From Candidatus Mycobacterium methanotrophicum (lineage in GTDB: Bacteria; Actinomycetota; Actinomycetes; Mycobacteriales; Mycobacteriaceae): a DNA stretch of 64,000 bases. Numbering within the stretch: the stretch's first letter is position 1; the number at the start of each line of letters is the position of its first letter. The notes beneath the pieces were generated by a model. It did not search any database and was not told the origin of the DNA. It worked only from the letters and a program-made list of their open reading frames with translations. The translations under genes were made by a program, and so were the position numbers. Of this stretch, positions 1 through 11,506 are shown piece after piece. The stretch is taken from contig NZ_CP097320.1 of assembly GCF_023515995.1 (NCBI RefSeq), forward strand, positions 930,001 to 994,000, written 5' to 3'.

Positions 1-129
1 GGAGTGGCAGATGCCGACGAACTTGATGTCGATGGCCACGTCGTGCGGCCCAGGGTCGCGACGCGTGATCGTGGTCTTGGTCAGCGGCTCGGTTGCCGAG
101 GTGGCGGCATATGCGGAAACAGTGCTCAT
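1..129 (-). CDS. adhC: NADP-dependent alcohol dehydrogenase AdhC, N-terminal part
   Basis: Only the first 43 codons lie in the window; the gene runs off the left edge. The ATG on the minus strand begins [20 protein letters not shown] and reaches the GICHS motif, whose Cys is the first ligand of the catalytic zinc in medium-chain zinc alcohol dehydrogenases. The sequence is nearly identical to my recollection of M. tuberculosis AdhC (Rv3045), a cytosolic NADP-dependent alcohol/aldehyde oxidoreductase. It lies downstream of fecB on the same strand, the same neighbour as in M. tuberculosis. The identification is firm for the part visible; the rest cannot be judged. Confidence 0.9.
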   Translation of the reverse strand, partial: MSTVSAYAATSATEPLTKTTITRRDPGPHDVAIDIKFVGICHS

Positions 130-223
130 GGGTGGTCCTCTTGAGTGTGCTCTTCGGTATCAATGTGTCGTTAACGCAACAGACTATGTGTTTTCTTTCC
201 GGTGCCGCGCATATCGCAGGCAG

Positions 224-1306
224 TCAGTTGATCGGCGCGTTGATCCACCGCAGGTCGTCGATGACACCGCGGGCCGCAACCACGCCCTCGCCGGTCTGCC
301 ATATTTCGTTGTTCACCACGAACACCCGGTTTTCGCGGGTGGCGGACAGCCTGCGCCACGGGTGGCTGTCGAAGATCGCGTCGGCGCGGTCTTTGGCGGC
401 CGGCGAGGCGAACGACACGTACACCAGGTCGCCGTCGGCCGCTGAGAAGTCCGGGTTGCCCGCCAAGTCGGCGTCGGTGCTGCCCATCTCGGTGTACGGC
501 TTGTCGGTAAACCGTTGTGCCGCAGGACGATCCACGCCGACCGCGGTCAGCACGCTGGCCGGGAAGTTTTCGGCGCCGTATACCCGGATGGTGTTCTCGG
601 TAAACTGCACCACCGACGCCTGGTAGTGGCCGGCGTCATGCGCGGCGCCGTCGTCGTGGGCTTTCTTGGCGAAGTCGTCGATGACGCCGCCCGCCGCGCT
701 GGCCCGCCCGGTGGCCGCGCCCACCCCGCGCAGATTCTCCTGCCAGGCCGCGCCCGGCGCCCCGGTGAACACCGTCGGCGCGATCGCGGTCAGCGCGGGA
801 TACAACTTCGGCGTCAACGCTTGCGAGCCGAGGATCAAATCCGGCTTGGCCGCCGCGATAGCCGCCAGGTCGGGACTGCTGCGGGCGCCGACGCCCGGCA
901 GCCGATGCACGACGGCGCCCAGATACGACGGCTGCGTCGAGGAGCCGTCCGGCAGCGCGGCGGCCACGATCCGCGCCTGCAGCCCCAGTGCGCACAGGGC
1001 GTCGAGCTGGTCGCCGGCGAGCACGACGATGCGCTGCGGGTCGGGGCTCACCTGGACCGAGGCGGGCTCGACGCCCGCGGCGTTGTGGGCGATGCGCGTT
1101 GGCGGGCCGGGATCCACCTGCGCCGGTTGCGGCGCACACGACTCGTCGGGCCGCCGCTGGTTGCCCAACACTCCGGCGCCCGCGATTTGGGTGGTGCTGG
1201 TGATCACCGACGTCGGCGGCGGGCCGCCGGGCGACGCTGTCGTGCAGGCCGTGCACAGCACGGCCGAAATCGCTGTCGCAGCGGCAGCGCAAATCACCGG
1301 TCGCAC
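224..1306 (-). CDS. fecB: FecB-like periplasmic iron-siderophore binding lipoprotein
   Basis: 360 residues. I chose the GTG giving MRPVICAAAATAISAVLC because it puts an export signal at the N terminus; the open frame continues upstream without a signal-like sequence. A hydrophobic stretch ends at LCTAC, a weak lipobox-like motif with Cys near residue 21. The body is a class III periplasmic binding protein fold, with QRIVVLAGDQLDALCALG near residue 90 and QTGEGVVAARGVIDDLRW at the C terminus. The motif TTQIAGAGVLGN matches M. tuberculosis FecB (Rv3044), a cell-envelope heme/carboxymycobactin-binding protein. It is upstream of adhC and divergent from ctaD. No transporter permease lies nearby, so the partner must be encoded elsewhere. 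Confidence 0.92.
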   Translation of the reverse strand: MRPVICAAAATAISAVLCTACTTASPGGPPPTSVITSTTQIAGAGVLGNQRRPDESCAPQPAQVDPGPPTRIAHNAAGVEPASVQVSPDPQRIVVLAGDQLDALCALGLQARIVAAALPDGSSTQPSYLGAVVHRLPGVGARSSPDLAAIAAAKPDLILGSQALTPKLYPALTAIAPTVFTGAPGAAWQENLRGVGAATGRASAAGGVIDDFAKKAHDDGAAHDAGHYQASVVQFTENTIRVYGAENFPASVLTAVGVDRPAAQRFTDKPYTEMGSTDADLAGNPDFSAADGDLVYVSFASPAAKDRADAIFDSHPWRRLSATRENRVFVVNNEIWQTGEGVVAARGVIDDLRWINAPIN

Positions 1307-1475
1307 ACCCCTGAACTGCACGGGTTCGAAGGTAACACCCGGTTCGCTGAGGTCGGCCGCACGGCTATTTCGCCCAATACGACAGTTTGTAGGACTAGTC
1401 GCCCGCCGGGCGCCGTCAAGGGCTAAACTCAAGAACCACTGATCCCAGTTGCTTTGCCCGATGTTAGGAGAGTTC

Positions 1476-4461
<2,986 letters not shown>

Positions 4462-4578
4462 GTCGGCTCGCGGGGTGGGCGGCAGCCGTGGCGTCGCGGT
4501 ACGGCACGATGGTCGGGTGGCCGAAACCGGAAACCGGAGGTGAACCCGAGGATTGGAGAATCCGAGGGTGGAACCGAC

Positions 4579-5412
4579 ATGACAACCGACGCAGCCGACC
4601 CCGATCTGCTGATCGACTTCAAAGACGTTGCGCTGCGACGGGATGGCCATGTGTTGGTTGGGCCGGTGAGCTGGTCGGTCGAACTCGGCGAGCGCTGGGT
4701 GATCATCGGCGCCAACGGCGCCGGCAAGACGTCATTGTTGCGCATCGCCGCCGCGGCCGAGCACCCGTCGTCCGGCATCGCCTATGTGCTCGGTGAGCGG
4801 CTCGGCCGGGTCGACATGTCCGAGCTGCGCTCCCGGGTGGGCTTGAGTTCTTCGGCGTTGGCAGGGCGGATTCCCGGCCATGAGATAGTCCGCGACCTGG
4901 TCGTGTCGGCCGGCTACGCGGTGCTGGGCCGGTGGCGGGAACGCTACGACGACGTCGACTACAACCGGGCGATCGACATGCTGGAGAGCCTGGGCGCCGA
5001 ACACCTGGCCGATCGGTCCTACGGAACGCTGTCGGAAGGCGAGCGCAAGCGGGTGCTGATCGCGCGCGCGTTGATGACCGACCCCGAGTTGCTGCTGCTC
5101 GACGAACCGGTCGCCGGCCTGGATCTCGGCGGCCGTGAAGAGCTGGTGGCGCGGCTGACCGACCTGGCCGCCGACCCGGACGCTCCGGCGCTGGTCCTGG
5201 TGACACACCACGTCGAGGAGATTCCGCCTGGCTTCAGCCACTGCATGCTGATGTCGGCGGGACAGGTTGTCGCAGCGGGTTTGCTGACCGACGTGTTGAC
5301 CGGCGAGAATCTATCCGCGGCGTTCGGCCAGGCGATCACCGTCGACGTGATCGCGGGGCGTTACTTCGCCCGGCGCACTCGCACCCACGCGGCCCACCGG
5401 AGGCGGTTATGA
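4579..5412 (+). CDS. ABC transporter ATP-binding protein
   Basis: 277 residues, equivalent to M. tuberculosis Rv3041c. It is a single nucleotide-binding domain: Walker [10 protein letters not shown] near residues 44-52, signature LSEGE near 150, Walker B LLLLDEP near 170-176 and switch His in LVTHH near 212. The start at ATG ([14 protein letters not shown]) is favoured by homology; an upstream ATG-like start at 4540 is possible. No permease gene is adjacent, so the substrate is unknown. Its 3' end overlaps the next start by four bases (ATGA), indicating translational coupling within the ctaD-serB run. Confidence 0.9.
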   Translation: MTTDAADPDLLIDFKDVALRRDGHVLVGPVSWSVELGERWVIIGANGAGKTSLLRIAAAAEHPSSGIAYVLGERLGRVDMSELRSRVGLSSSALAGRIPGHEIVRDLVVSAGYAVLGRWRERYDDVDYNRAIDMLESLGAEHLADRSYGTLSEGERKRVLIARALMTDPELLLLDEPVAGLDLGGREELVARLTDLAADPDAPALVLVTHHVEEIPPGFSHCMLMSAGQVVAAGLLTDVLTGENLSAAFGQAITVDVIAGRYFARRTRTHAAHRRRL

Positions 5413-5888
5413 GCTCACCGAACGATCAGCCGCCGCCGACGCCTCGGCCCGCCGCGACGGTGATGCTGGTCCGCGACGACCCAGAAAGCCCAGGCGGCAG
5501 CTCTGTTTTCTTGATGCGCCGCCACTCGGCGATGGAGTTCGCTGCCGGGGTGACGGTGTTTCGCGACACCTACTTCTTTGTCGGGGCGTTGCCGGAGGGT
5601 CAGCGCGCCGACGGGGAAAACACCGAATCCGACAGCGCGGGTTGGACCACGCCGCAGGCGGCCATCGACGACTTCGCGGGCGGGCGCTGCTTCCTGTTGC
5701 CGCCGACCTGGACGCAGCTGGATTCGCTGGCCGGACGCACGGTCGCCGACGTGTCGGCCGTCGAACGTCAGATCGTCACCGTGCAACCGAACCTGCAAAT
5801 CGACGGCGACACCTGGGTATTCGAGTTCTTCGGCTCCGACCGCTACCACCGAGCACGCAAAGCCGGCGGGCTGGGATGGCGGCTATGA
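5409..5888 (+). CDS. Nudix-family protein with the Nudix box deleted
   Basis: 159 residues, whereas the M. tuberculosis homologue Rv3040c is about 288. The N terminus ([23 protein letters not shown]) and the C-terminal half ([46 protein letters not shown]) are well conserved. They are fused in frame at [10 protein letters not shown] near residue 52. The roughly 105 missing residues are those that carry the Nudix catalytic signature (GX5EX7REUXEEXGU), and no such motif can be found in the protein. Reading frame, ribosome site and ATGA overlaps with both neighbours are intact. Hydrolase activity is therefore not expected, and the product may be a non-functional remnant kept for operon continuity. 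Confidence 0.85.
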   Translation: MSSPNDQPPPTPRPAATVMLVRDDPESPGGSSVFLMRRHSAMEFAAGVTVFRDTYFFVGALPEGQRADGENTESDSAGWTTPQAAIDDFAGGRCFLLPPTWTQLDSLAGRTVADVSAVERQIVTVQPNLQIDGDTWVFEFFGSDRYHRARKAGGLGWRL

Positions 5889-6628
5889 GCGAATTCGTCA
5901 GCATCCACGTGGGCGCCCCCGGTGTCGGCACCCTGGTGCTGTCGCGACCGCCCACCAACGCGATGACCCGGCAGGTTTACCGGGAGATCGGCCAGGCGGC
6001 CGCCGAGGTCTGCCGGCGCGACGACATTGTCGCGGTGATCGTCTTCGGCGGCCACGACATCTTCTCCGCCGGCGACGACCTGCCGCAACTGCGCACGCTG
6101 GCCGTGTCCGAAGCCGAGACCTGGGCACGGGTGCGTCATGACGCTCTCGACGCCGTCGCGGCGATCCCCAAGCCGACCGTGGCGGCGGTCACCGGCTACG
6201 CCCTGGGCGCCGGGGTGGGCCTGGCGTTGGCCACCGATTGGCGGGTCAGCGGCGACAACGTGCGGTTCGGTGCGACGGAGATCCTGGCCGGGCTGGTGCC
6301 TGACGGCGTCGGTATTGCGCGACTGACGCGCACGGTCGGGGTGAGCAGGGCCAAGGAACTCGTCTACAGCGGGCGTTTCTTCGACGCCGAGGAGGCGCTG
6401 GCCCTGGGCTTGATCGACGAGATGGTGGCCCCTGACGACGTGTACGACGCCGCCGCGACCTGGGCCGGACGCTTCGTCGACGGACCACAGCACTTGTTGG
6501 CTGCGGCCAAGGCCGGCATCGACGAGGTGTTCGACCTGGCCCCGGCTCAGCGGGCGGCCGCGCAACGCCACCGCTTTGTGGAGGTATTCGCCCGCGCCAC
6601 TAAGCTGGCCCAACGTGACGAGTACTGA
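5885..6628 (+). CDS. echA17: Enoyl-CoA hydratase/isomerase family protein (EchA17-like)
   Basis: 247 residues of crotonase fold, equivalent to M. tuberculosis Rv3039c (EchA17). The oxyanion-hole segments are [10 protein letters not shown] near residue 60 and [18 protein letters not shown] near 105. The two glutamates used for hydration in crotonases have counterparts in [12 protein letters not shown] and in RAKELVYSG. The ATG overlaps the preceding stop (ATGA). The family hydrates 2-enoyl-CoA in beta-oxidation, but the true substrate is not shown by sequence. The 3' end overlaps the methyltransferase start by 14 bases, so the run remains one transcription unit. Confidence 0.92.
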   Translation: MSEFVSIHVGAPGVGTLVLSRPPTNAMTRQVYREIGQAAAEVCRRDDIVAVIVFGGHDIFSAGDDLPQLRTLAVSEAETWARVRHDALDAVAAIPKPTVAAVTGYALGAGVGLALATDWRVSGDNVRFGATEILAGLVPDGVGIARLTRTVGVSRAKELVYSGRFFDAEEALALGLIDEMVAPDDVYDAAATWAGRFVDGPQHLLAAAKAGIDEVFDLAPAQRAAAQRHRFVEVFARATKLAQRDEY

Positions 6629-7583
6629 CCCGGCGCCGCAACCGCATGCCACCGCCGAGCAGGTGGAGGCCGCCCGCCACGACAGCAAGCTGGCCCAGGT
6701 GCTCTATCACGACTGGGAGGCGGAGAACTACGACGAGAAGTGGTCGATCTCCTATGACCAGCGCTGCATCGACTACGCGCGGGACTGCTTCGACGCGATT
6801 GTCCCCGACGACGAGGCCCGCCGGCTGCCCTATGATCGGGCTCTCGAATTGGGTTGCGGCACAGGCTTTTTTCTGCTGAACCTGATCCAGTCGGGGGTGG
6901 CGCGGCGCGGTTCGGTCACCGACCTGTCGCCGGGCATGGTCAAAGTCGCGGTCCGCAACGGCCAGTCGCTGGGCCTGGACATCGACGGCCGCGTCGCCGA
7001 CGCCGAAGGCATCCCGTATGACGACGACACGTTCGACCTGGTGGTCGGTCACGCTGTGCTGCACCACATTCCCGATGTCGAGCTGTCACTGCGTGAGGTG
7101 CTGCGGGTGCTGCGCCCCGGTGGGCGGTTCGTGTTCGCCGGCGAGCCGACCACGGTCGGCGACGGCTACGCGCGGGCGCTCTCGGCGCTGACCTGGCGGA
7201 TGGCGACCAATGTCACCAGGTTGCCCGGTCTGGGCGGCTGGCGGCGCCCGCAGGCCGAACTCGACGAATCCTCCCGCGCGGCCGCGCTGGAGGCTCTCGT
7301 CGACCTGCACACGTTCACACCCGACGATCTGGAGCGGATGGCCGCGCGTGCCGGCGCCGTCGACGTGCAGACCGCCACCGTGGAGCTCACCGCCGCGATG
7401 CTGGGCTGGACGCTGCGCACCTTCGAGCACGCGGTGCCGCCGGGGCGGTTGGGCTGGGGCTGGGCCAAGTTCGCGTTCACCAGCTGGAAGGCGCTGAGTT
7501 GGGTCGACGAGAACCTGTGCCGGCCGGTGGCGCCGAAGGGCTGGTTCTACAACCTGGAAGTCACCGGCGCCAAGCCGTCCTGA
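6615..7583 (+). CDS. Class I SAM-dependent methyltransferase (Rv3038c-like)
   Basis: 322 residues. The GTG start gives [16 protein letters not shown], matching the M. tuberculosis Rv3038c N terminus. The SAM-binding glycine motif ELGCGTGFF lies near residue 78, the acidic loop [11 protein letters not shown] near 103 and the post-II motif [15 protein letters not shown] near 145. The domain is of the Methyltransf_11/UbiE type. The substrate is unknown; proximity to genes of the methylglucose-lipopolysaccharide locus in M. tuberculosis has led to suggestions of a role there, which is inference. It is the last gene of the ctaD run; about 240 bases without a gene follow. Confidence 0.9.
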   Translation: MTSTDPAPQPHATAEQVEAARHDSKLAQVLYHDWEAENYDEKWSISYDQRCIDYARDCFDAIVPDDEARRLPYDRALELGCGTGFFLLNLIQSGVARRGSVTDLSPGMVKVAVRNGQSLGLDIDGRVADAEGIPYDDDTFDLVVGHAVLHHIPDVELSLREVLRVLRPGGRFVFAGEPTTVGDGYARALSALTWRMATNVTRLPGLGGWRRPQAELDESSRAAALEALVDLHTFTPDDLERMAARAGAVDVQTATVELTAAMLGWTLRTFEHAVPPGRLGWGWAKFAFTSWKALSWVDENLCRPVAPKGWFYNLEVTGAKPS

Positions 7584-7824
7584 ACGTCGGGCTCGACGAC
7601 GTCCGAGGGTCAGGTTTTCAGGTTCTCGGCCGCCAGTGCGGTAGCACGACGCCGGTGAATCGTTCGACGAATGCGTAAGACTCGCATGTGAAGGTTCCCG
7701 CCAGCGAGCATTTTTTGCCAGCTTGCTCTTACCTTTGCCTTAAGCGTTTGTTACCCTCGATGGACCAAGGGTCGGGAATCTGCAATCCGCACCGTCAAAA
7801 GTGTGGTGGAGAAAGGAACGATCA

Positions 7825-8352
7825 ATGGGTAACGCTCGGGCTATGGGCAGGGTCGGTTTACTGGCGCTGGGATTAGGGGTTGGCGCGGCGATCGCCTCGA
7901 CGCCGGGGGTGGCCTCGGCCGACACGTCCACCGACTGGTTGTCGTTGTTGCTGGGCCCCGACGCGGCGGCGTCGGCTACCACAACTCCGTCATTGTTTGA
8001 TTTCGCCTACTCGATCAACGGGGTGAGTCACGACTTCGGCACCGCGACCGCCACCTCGACCGTCGGCTCGGAGGCCTTCGCCATGGGCAACGACGCCAGC
8101 GCCAATGCTGGCATCGTGGGCAGCGGCAGCACCGACGACTTCGCCATGGCCGACGGCGCCTACGCCCTTGCCGACTCCGGCGGGAACGTCAGCTCGAACT
8201 CCGGCAGCGCCATCGACATCGGCAACAACGTCGCACCCTCGACCTACCCTGGCGCCCCGGACGGCGCCTACTCCGGCGCCGCCACCCTGATCGGCAACAA
8301 CGCGGCCGACGCCGGCAACTCCGGCGCGCCTTCGCCGGCGCCGGCGGCCTGA
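7825..8352 (+). CDS. Exported Ala/Gly/Asn-rich repetitive protein, N-terminal part (frameshifted)
   Basis: The ATG is preceded by GAAAGGA. The first 31 residues form a signal peptide (MGNARAMGRVGLLALGLG, then an Ala-rich core ending ASA). The mature part starts DTSTDWLSLLLGPD and then consists of loose repeats rich in GNNA, GNDA and SGS units. I recognise this as a slow-grower mycobacterial family of exported low-complexity proteins with a shared signal peptide; no function is established. The frame ends at a TGA at 8350-8352, but the same repeat style continues in the next frame (see following entry). The stop is therefore produced by loss of about one base near 8326-8330, within tccggcgcgccttcg. 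Confidence 0.75.
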   Translation: MGNARAMGRVGLLALGLGVGAAIASTPGVASADTSTDWLSLLLGPDAAASATTTPSLFDFAYSINGVSHDFGTATATSTVGSEAFAMGNDASANAGIVGSGSTDDFAMADGAYALADSGGNVSSNSGSAIDIGNNVAPSTYPGAPDGAYSGAATLIGNNAADAGNSGAPSPAPAA

Positions 8353-8819
8353 TCGGAGAGACCGGGAACGGCAGCAACGACTTCGCCTACAACGTCGGCA
8401 ACCTCAACGGCTTCGGTCTCGGCCCCGCCGCCGTCGCCGGTGACAACAACAGCGCCAGCGAGTTCGGCAACATGACCGGAACCAACGACGGTTCGTTCGC
8501 GGGCAACGGCAACGGCAACGGTGACACTGCCAGCTATTTCGGCAACGTGACCAACAGCGACGTGGGTTCGTCCGCGGGCGGCGGCACCCACGACGTGGCC
8601 TACGTCCTCGACCCGTTCGGCACCGAAGGCAGCAGCGCTACCGCCGGCTTCGCCGGTAATTCCGACCTCGCCGGAGTCAACTTCGTCGACGGGGTGACCG
8701 CCACCGCGACCAACGGCAACGACCTTGTCACCCTCCTGCCGGACCTGTTCGGTGCCGGCACCTCCGCTACGGCCGAAAGCTTCGGCAACTTCCTGACCGA
8801 CCTGATGGGGCTGCTGTAG
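8343..8819 (+). pseudogene. C-terminal part of the exported repetitive protein, out of frame
   Basis: In the frame beginning GGLIGETGNGSNDFAY, the Gly/Asn-rich repeats of the preceding gene continue without interruption to 8819. They include FGNVTNSDVGSSAGG and end with the hydrophobic tail SFGNFLTDLMGLL, typical of this family. There is no ribosome site for a separate start; an internal ATG at 8472 is the first possible one. Reading both frames together gives one protein of about 331 residues. This is either a real frameshift mutation or a sequencing error in a GC-rich run; the sequence cannot tell which. Confidence 0.7.
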
Positions 8820-9046
8820 CACTACCGTCCTGCTGGCGGGTCCGCGGTCGCCGTCGGCGCCGCGGACCCCGGCGGGCGGTGTAGCTTTGCCGTGATGCGC
8901 ACCGGAGTTACGCCGTCCTGAGCGCCGGGTTCGGCTTCAGCGGCGACGACGTCAGCTATCTGCGCTCCGAGGCGGGGGCGGCTGCCCTGCGCGACGTTGC
9001 CGGCTACGCCTTCACCGACGCCACCCGGATAGCCGACATCGCGGCA

Positions 9047-10096
9047 GTGCGGGCCAAATTCGCCTGCCGGGCAGCGGTATTGGTGGAGACCGCGCTGCTG
9101 CGCCGGCGCGCGGCCGACAAACTGCCCGGCACCGGCGACTGGCTGTTCACCGACGAGGCGCTGCAGCAGGCCAGCGCTGCACCGGTCGCCCTGCATCGGG
9201 CAAACCGGCTGGGCGGCACAGTGATTCACGATGTGACCTGCTCGATCGGCACCGAGCTCGCGGCGCTGCGTGGCACCGCGGCCCGCGTCGTCGGCAGCGA
9301 CATCGACCCGGTGCGGCTGGCGATGGCGCGACACAACCTCGGCGCCACGGTCGACCTGTGCCGCGCCGACGCGCTGCACCCGGTAACCCGTAACGCCGTG
9401 GTGCTGGCCGACCCGGCGCGCCGCGGCAGCGGGCGCCGGCGCGTCAACCCACGCGACTACCAGCCTGCGCTGGACCGGCTGTTTGAGGTCTATCGCGGCC
9501 GGGATCTGGTCGTGAAATGCGCTCCCGGAATAGATTTCGATGTCGTGAAGCGTCTGGGCTTCGACGGCGAGATCGAGGTGACGTCGTATCGCGGGTCGGT
9601 GCGGGAAGCCTGTTTGTGGTCGCCGGCGTTGGCCGAGCACGGTGTACGCCGGCGGGCCAACTTGCTGGACCGCGGCGAGCAGATCACCGACGCCGAGCCG
9701 GACGACTGCCCGGTCCGGCCCGCCGGTCGCTGGATCGTCGACCCGGACGGCGCCGTGGTGCGGGCCGGCCTGGTGCGTCACTGGGCCGCCCGGCACGCGC
9801 TTTGGCAGCTGGATCAGCACATCGCCTACCTGTCCGGCGACCACTTGCCGACGGGCATGCGCGGGTTTGAAGTGCTGCAGCAGCTGCCCTTCGATGAGCG
9901 CCGGTTGCGGCAGGCGCTTTCGGCGCGCGATTGCGGCGTGTTGGAGATCCTGGTGCGCGGAGTCGACATCGAACCCACGGCGCTGCGACGCCGGTTGGCG
10001 TTGCGCGGCAACGGATCGTTGACGGTGGTGATCACCCGGGTCGGCTCGGGTGCGACTGCGCGAGGGACCGCGTTCGTGTGCCGGCCGTCGCGTTGA
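9047..10096 (+). CDS. THUMP-like/methyltransferase-fold protein (Rv3037c-like)
   Basis: Homologous to M. tuberculosis Rv3037c (about 358 residues), a THUMP-like protein with a Rossmann-type methyltransferase core. The core shows VIHDVTCSIGTELAAL and VVGSDIDPVRLAMARHN (SAM-binding region), then VVLADPARRGSGRRR and the C-terminal ILVRGVDIEPTALRRRL. The GTG at 9047 is the first ordinary start codon. However, clearly homologous sequence (FSGDDVSYLRSEAGAAALRD) lies in the same open frame from about 8924, with no ATG, GTG or TTG ahead of it. The true N terminus may use CTG at 8918, or the start may have been lost. The real product is probably longer than the 349 residues given. Confidence 0.8.
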   Translation: MRAKFACRAAVLVETALLRRRAADKLPGTGDWLFTDEALQQASAAPVALHRANRLGGTVIHDVTCSIGTELAALRGTAARVVGSDIDPVRLAMARHNLGATVDLCRADALHPVTRNAVVLADPARRGSGRRRVNPRDYQPALDRLFEVYRGRDLVVKCAPGIDFDVVKRLGFDGEIEVTSYRGSVREACLWSPALAEHGVRRRANLLDRGEQITDAEPDDCPVRPAGRWIVDPDGAVVRAGLVRHWAARHALWQLDQHIAYLSGDHLPTGMRGFEVLQQLPFDERRLRQALSARDCGVLEILVRGVDIEPTALRRRLALRGNGSLTVVITRVGSGATARGTAFVCRPSR

Positions 10097-10178
10097 GCGC
10101 CGACGTAACGGAAGTCCGCCCACGAGGGTCGTTTCAGACCGACAAGCCCACATCAAGCTGCGAAAATATTCGAAGTTC

Positions 10179-10226
10179 GCACATTTGTGGGCACATTTGT
10201 GGGCACATTTGTGGGCACATTTGCAC
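10179..10226. repeat. 12-bp tandem repeat, four copies
   Basis: Four back-to-back units of gcacatttgtgg; the last copy ends gcac instead of gtgg. The repeat lies in the intergenic region after the THUMP-like gene, just before the decayed exported-protein copy. On the minus strand it would read as repeated CAHK, but that frame is not a gene. It is probably replication-slippage microsatellite DNA and may vary in copy number between strains. Confidence 0.95.
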
Positions 10227-10261
10227 ACTGGTCAATGAACTAAGGAGCCTCAGCGCACGCG

Positions 10262-10530
10262 GGCAGTTACGACGGCGCCTACGCCGAAGGCAACGACCTG
10301 GGGACCTCGACCGGCAAGGCGCCGACCACCTGATCGGCATCGTGAAGTTCTACGGCGACAGCACGACCACAACCACCGCCGAGAGCGCCAACGCGGCCGA
10401 CATGCTGTCCGGCGCCACCGCCGCTGCAGACAGCAGCAACACCATGACCGACGTCACGTCGCTGTTCGACCCGGCCGGCGCGGCCGCCGACGCCAGCCAC
10501 CTGGTGACCGAGATCGCGTCGCTGTTCTGA
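10262..10530 (+). pseudogene. Decayed second copy of the exported repetitive protein family
   Basis: Two frames are needed to read this stretch. The first gives GSYDGAYAEGNDLGTSTGK; the second gives IGIVKFYGDSTTTTTAESAN, followed by MLSGATAAADSSNTMTD and the ending HLVTEIASLF. Both parts have the composition and hydrophobic C-terminal tail of the exported Asn/Gly-rich family encoded at 7825-8819, but there is no signal peptide or start codon. It is a remnant of a paralogue whose 5' half has been lost. The two copies flank the THUMP-like gene, which suggests an old tandem duplication or dispersed family members. Confidence 0.55.
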
Positions 10531-10688
10531 CGGCGTTGTCTCCCGGGCCGCAAGGCCCGTGAGACAATACGTCGGCGGCTGACGCCACCAGGCCGGGGCG
10601 GACCGTTTGCCGCCCCGCGCCAGAGGCGTTGGGTAGTCTGTCGGGACGGCATTTCAGCCGTTTCCAGCCTGCGAGGACAAGTCGAACG

Positions 10689-11402
10689 ATGCGCACCTTG
10701 ATCGCGGCCGCGCTGGCCGCGGCCGGAGCCTTGCTGGGCTGGGCCGGCGGCCCGGTCGCGGCCGCAGACTCAGCGTGCACCAGCATGGGCGGCGATGTCG
10801 AGGGTGATCAGGTCTGCCACGTGCACGCCGCGAACGCCGCCTACACCCTGGACATGAAGTTCCCACTTGACTACCCCGACGAGCAGGCGCTGACCGATTA
10901 CGTCACGCAAAACCGGGACGGGTTCGTCAGTGTCGCACAGACGTCGTCGCAGACGTCGGGCGCCCGCGATGTGCCCTACCAGATGGAGGTGACCTCCCAG
11001 CAGTATCACTCCGGGCAGCCTCCCGCCGGCACCCGAAGCGTGGTGCTCAAGGTCTTCGAGGATCTCGGCGGCCCGCGCCCGTCGACGTCCTACAAGAGTT
11101 TCAACTACGACCTCGGATCACACCAGCCGATCACCTTCGACACCCTCTTCCCGCCCAACAGCAAACCGCTGGACGCCATCTATCCGATCGTCCAGCGGGA
11201 GGTCGGCCACCAGGCCGGGTCCGGCACCGCGATCCTGCCCGGCTCCGGCCTCGACTCGTCGCACTACCAGAACTTCGCGATCACCGACGACGAGCTGATC
11301 TTCTACTTTGCGCCGGGGGAGCTGCTGCCGCCGGCGATCGCCGGCGCGACCCAAGCCCATGTGCCGCGCAACGCCATTCCGCCGCTGGCCATCAAGGGCT
11401 GA
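10689..11402 (+). CDS. Secreted RsiV/DUF3298-type protein (Rv3036c, TB22.2-like)
   Basis: 237 residues. The ATG begins [18 protein letters not shown], a Sec signal peptide ending at VAAA/DSAC. The mature protein has YTLDMKFPLDYPDEQALTDY, then SYKSFNYDLGSHQPITFDTL and HYQNFAITDDELIFYF, matching M. tuberculosis Rv3036c (TB22.2). That family carries a DUF3298-like domain; the M. tuberculosis protein has been reported as a cell-wall-associated esterase, and I cannot confirm catalytic residues here. The gene is monocistronic and convergent with the PQQ-repeat lipoprotein. Confidence 0.88.
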   Translation: MRTLIAAALAAAGALLGWAGGPVAAADSACTSMGGDVEGDQVCHVHAANAAYTLDMKFPLDYPDEQALTDYVTQNRDGFVSVAQTSSQTSGARDVPYQMEVTSQQYHSGQPPAGTRSVVLKVFEDLGGPRPSTSYKSFNYDLGSHQPITFDTLFPPNSKPLDAIYPIVQREVGHQAGSGTAILPGSGLDSSHYQNFAITDDELIFYFAPGELLPPAIAGATQAHVPRNAIPPLAIKG

Positions 11403-11420
11403 CCGGGCCTGCGCTGCCGC

Positions 11421-11453
11421 GACAGTTACATCTGTCACGAGCTGCATCTCGTG
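11421..11453. terminator. Two adjacent hairpins between convergent genes
   Basis: Two short perfect stems stand next to each other: gacag/ctgtc (11421-11436) and cacgag/ctcgtg (11436-11453), each with a six-base loop. They lie between two genes that converge (stops at 11402 and 11507), the position expected for a bidirectional terminator. There is no U tract, as is common for mycobacterial terminators. Confidence 0.45.
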
Positions 11454-11506
11454 GCGCACATAACCGCACACTCGACGAATAGCTCGGTCCGGCGCCAACG
11501 GCCCAC

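Noticed and set aside
7688..7876. Small plus-strand gene upstream of the exported protein
   Set aside because: It overlaps the promoter region and the true signal-peptide start in another frame and has no features.
10179..10226. Possible CRISPR-like repeat array
   Set aside because: The units are 12 bp and directly abutting without spacers, and there are no cas genes in the window.
8822..10228. Minus-strand frame opening with repeated CAHK units
   Set aside because: The repeats come from the 12-bp tandem DNA repeat and the rest is antisense to the THUMP-like gene; no real protein motif is present.
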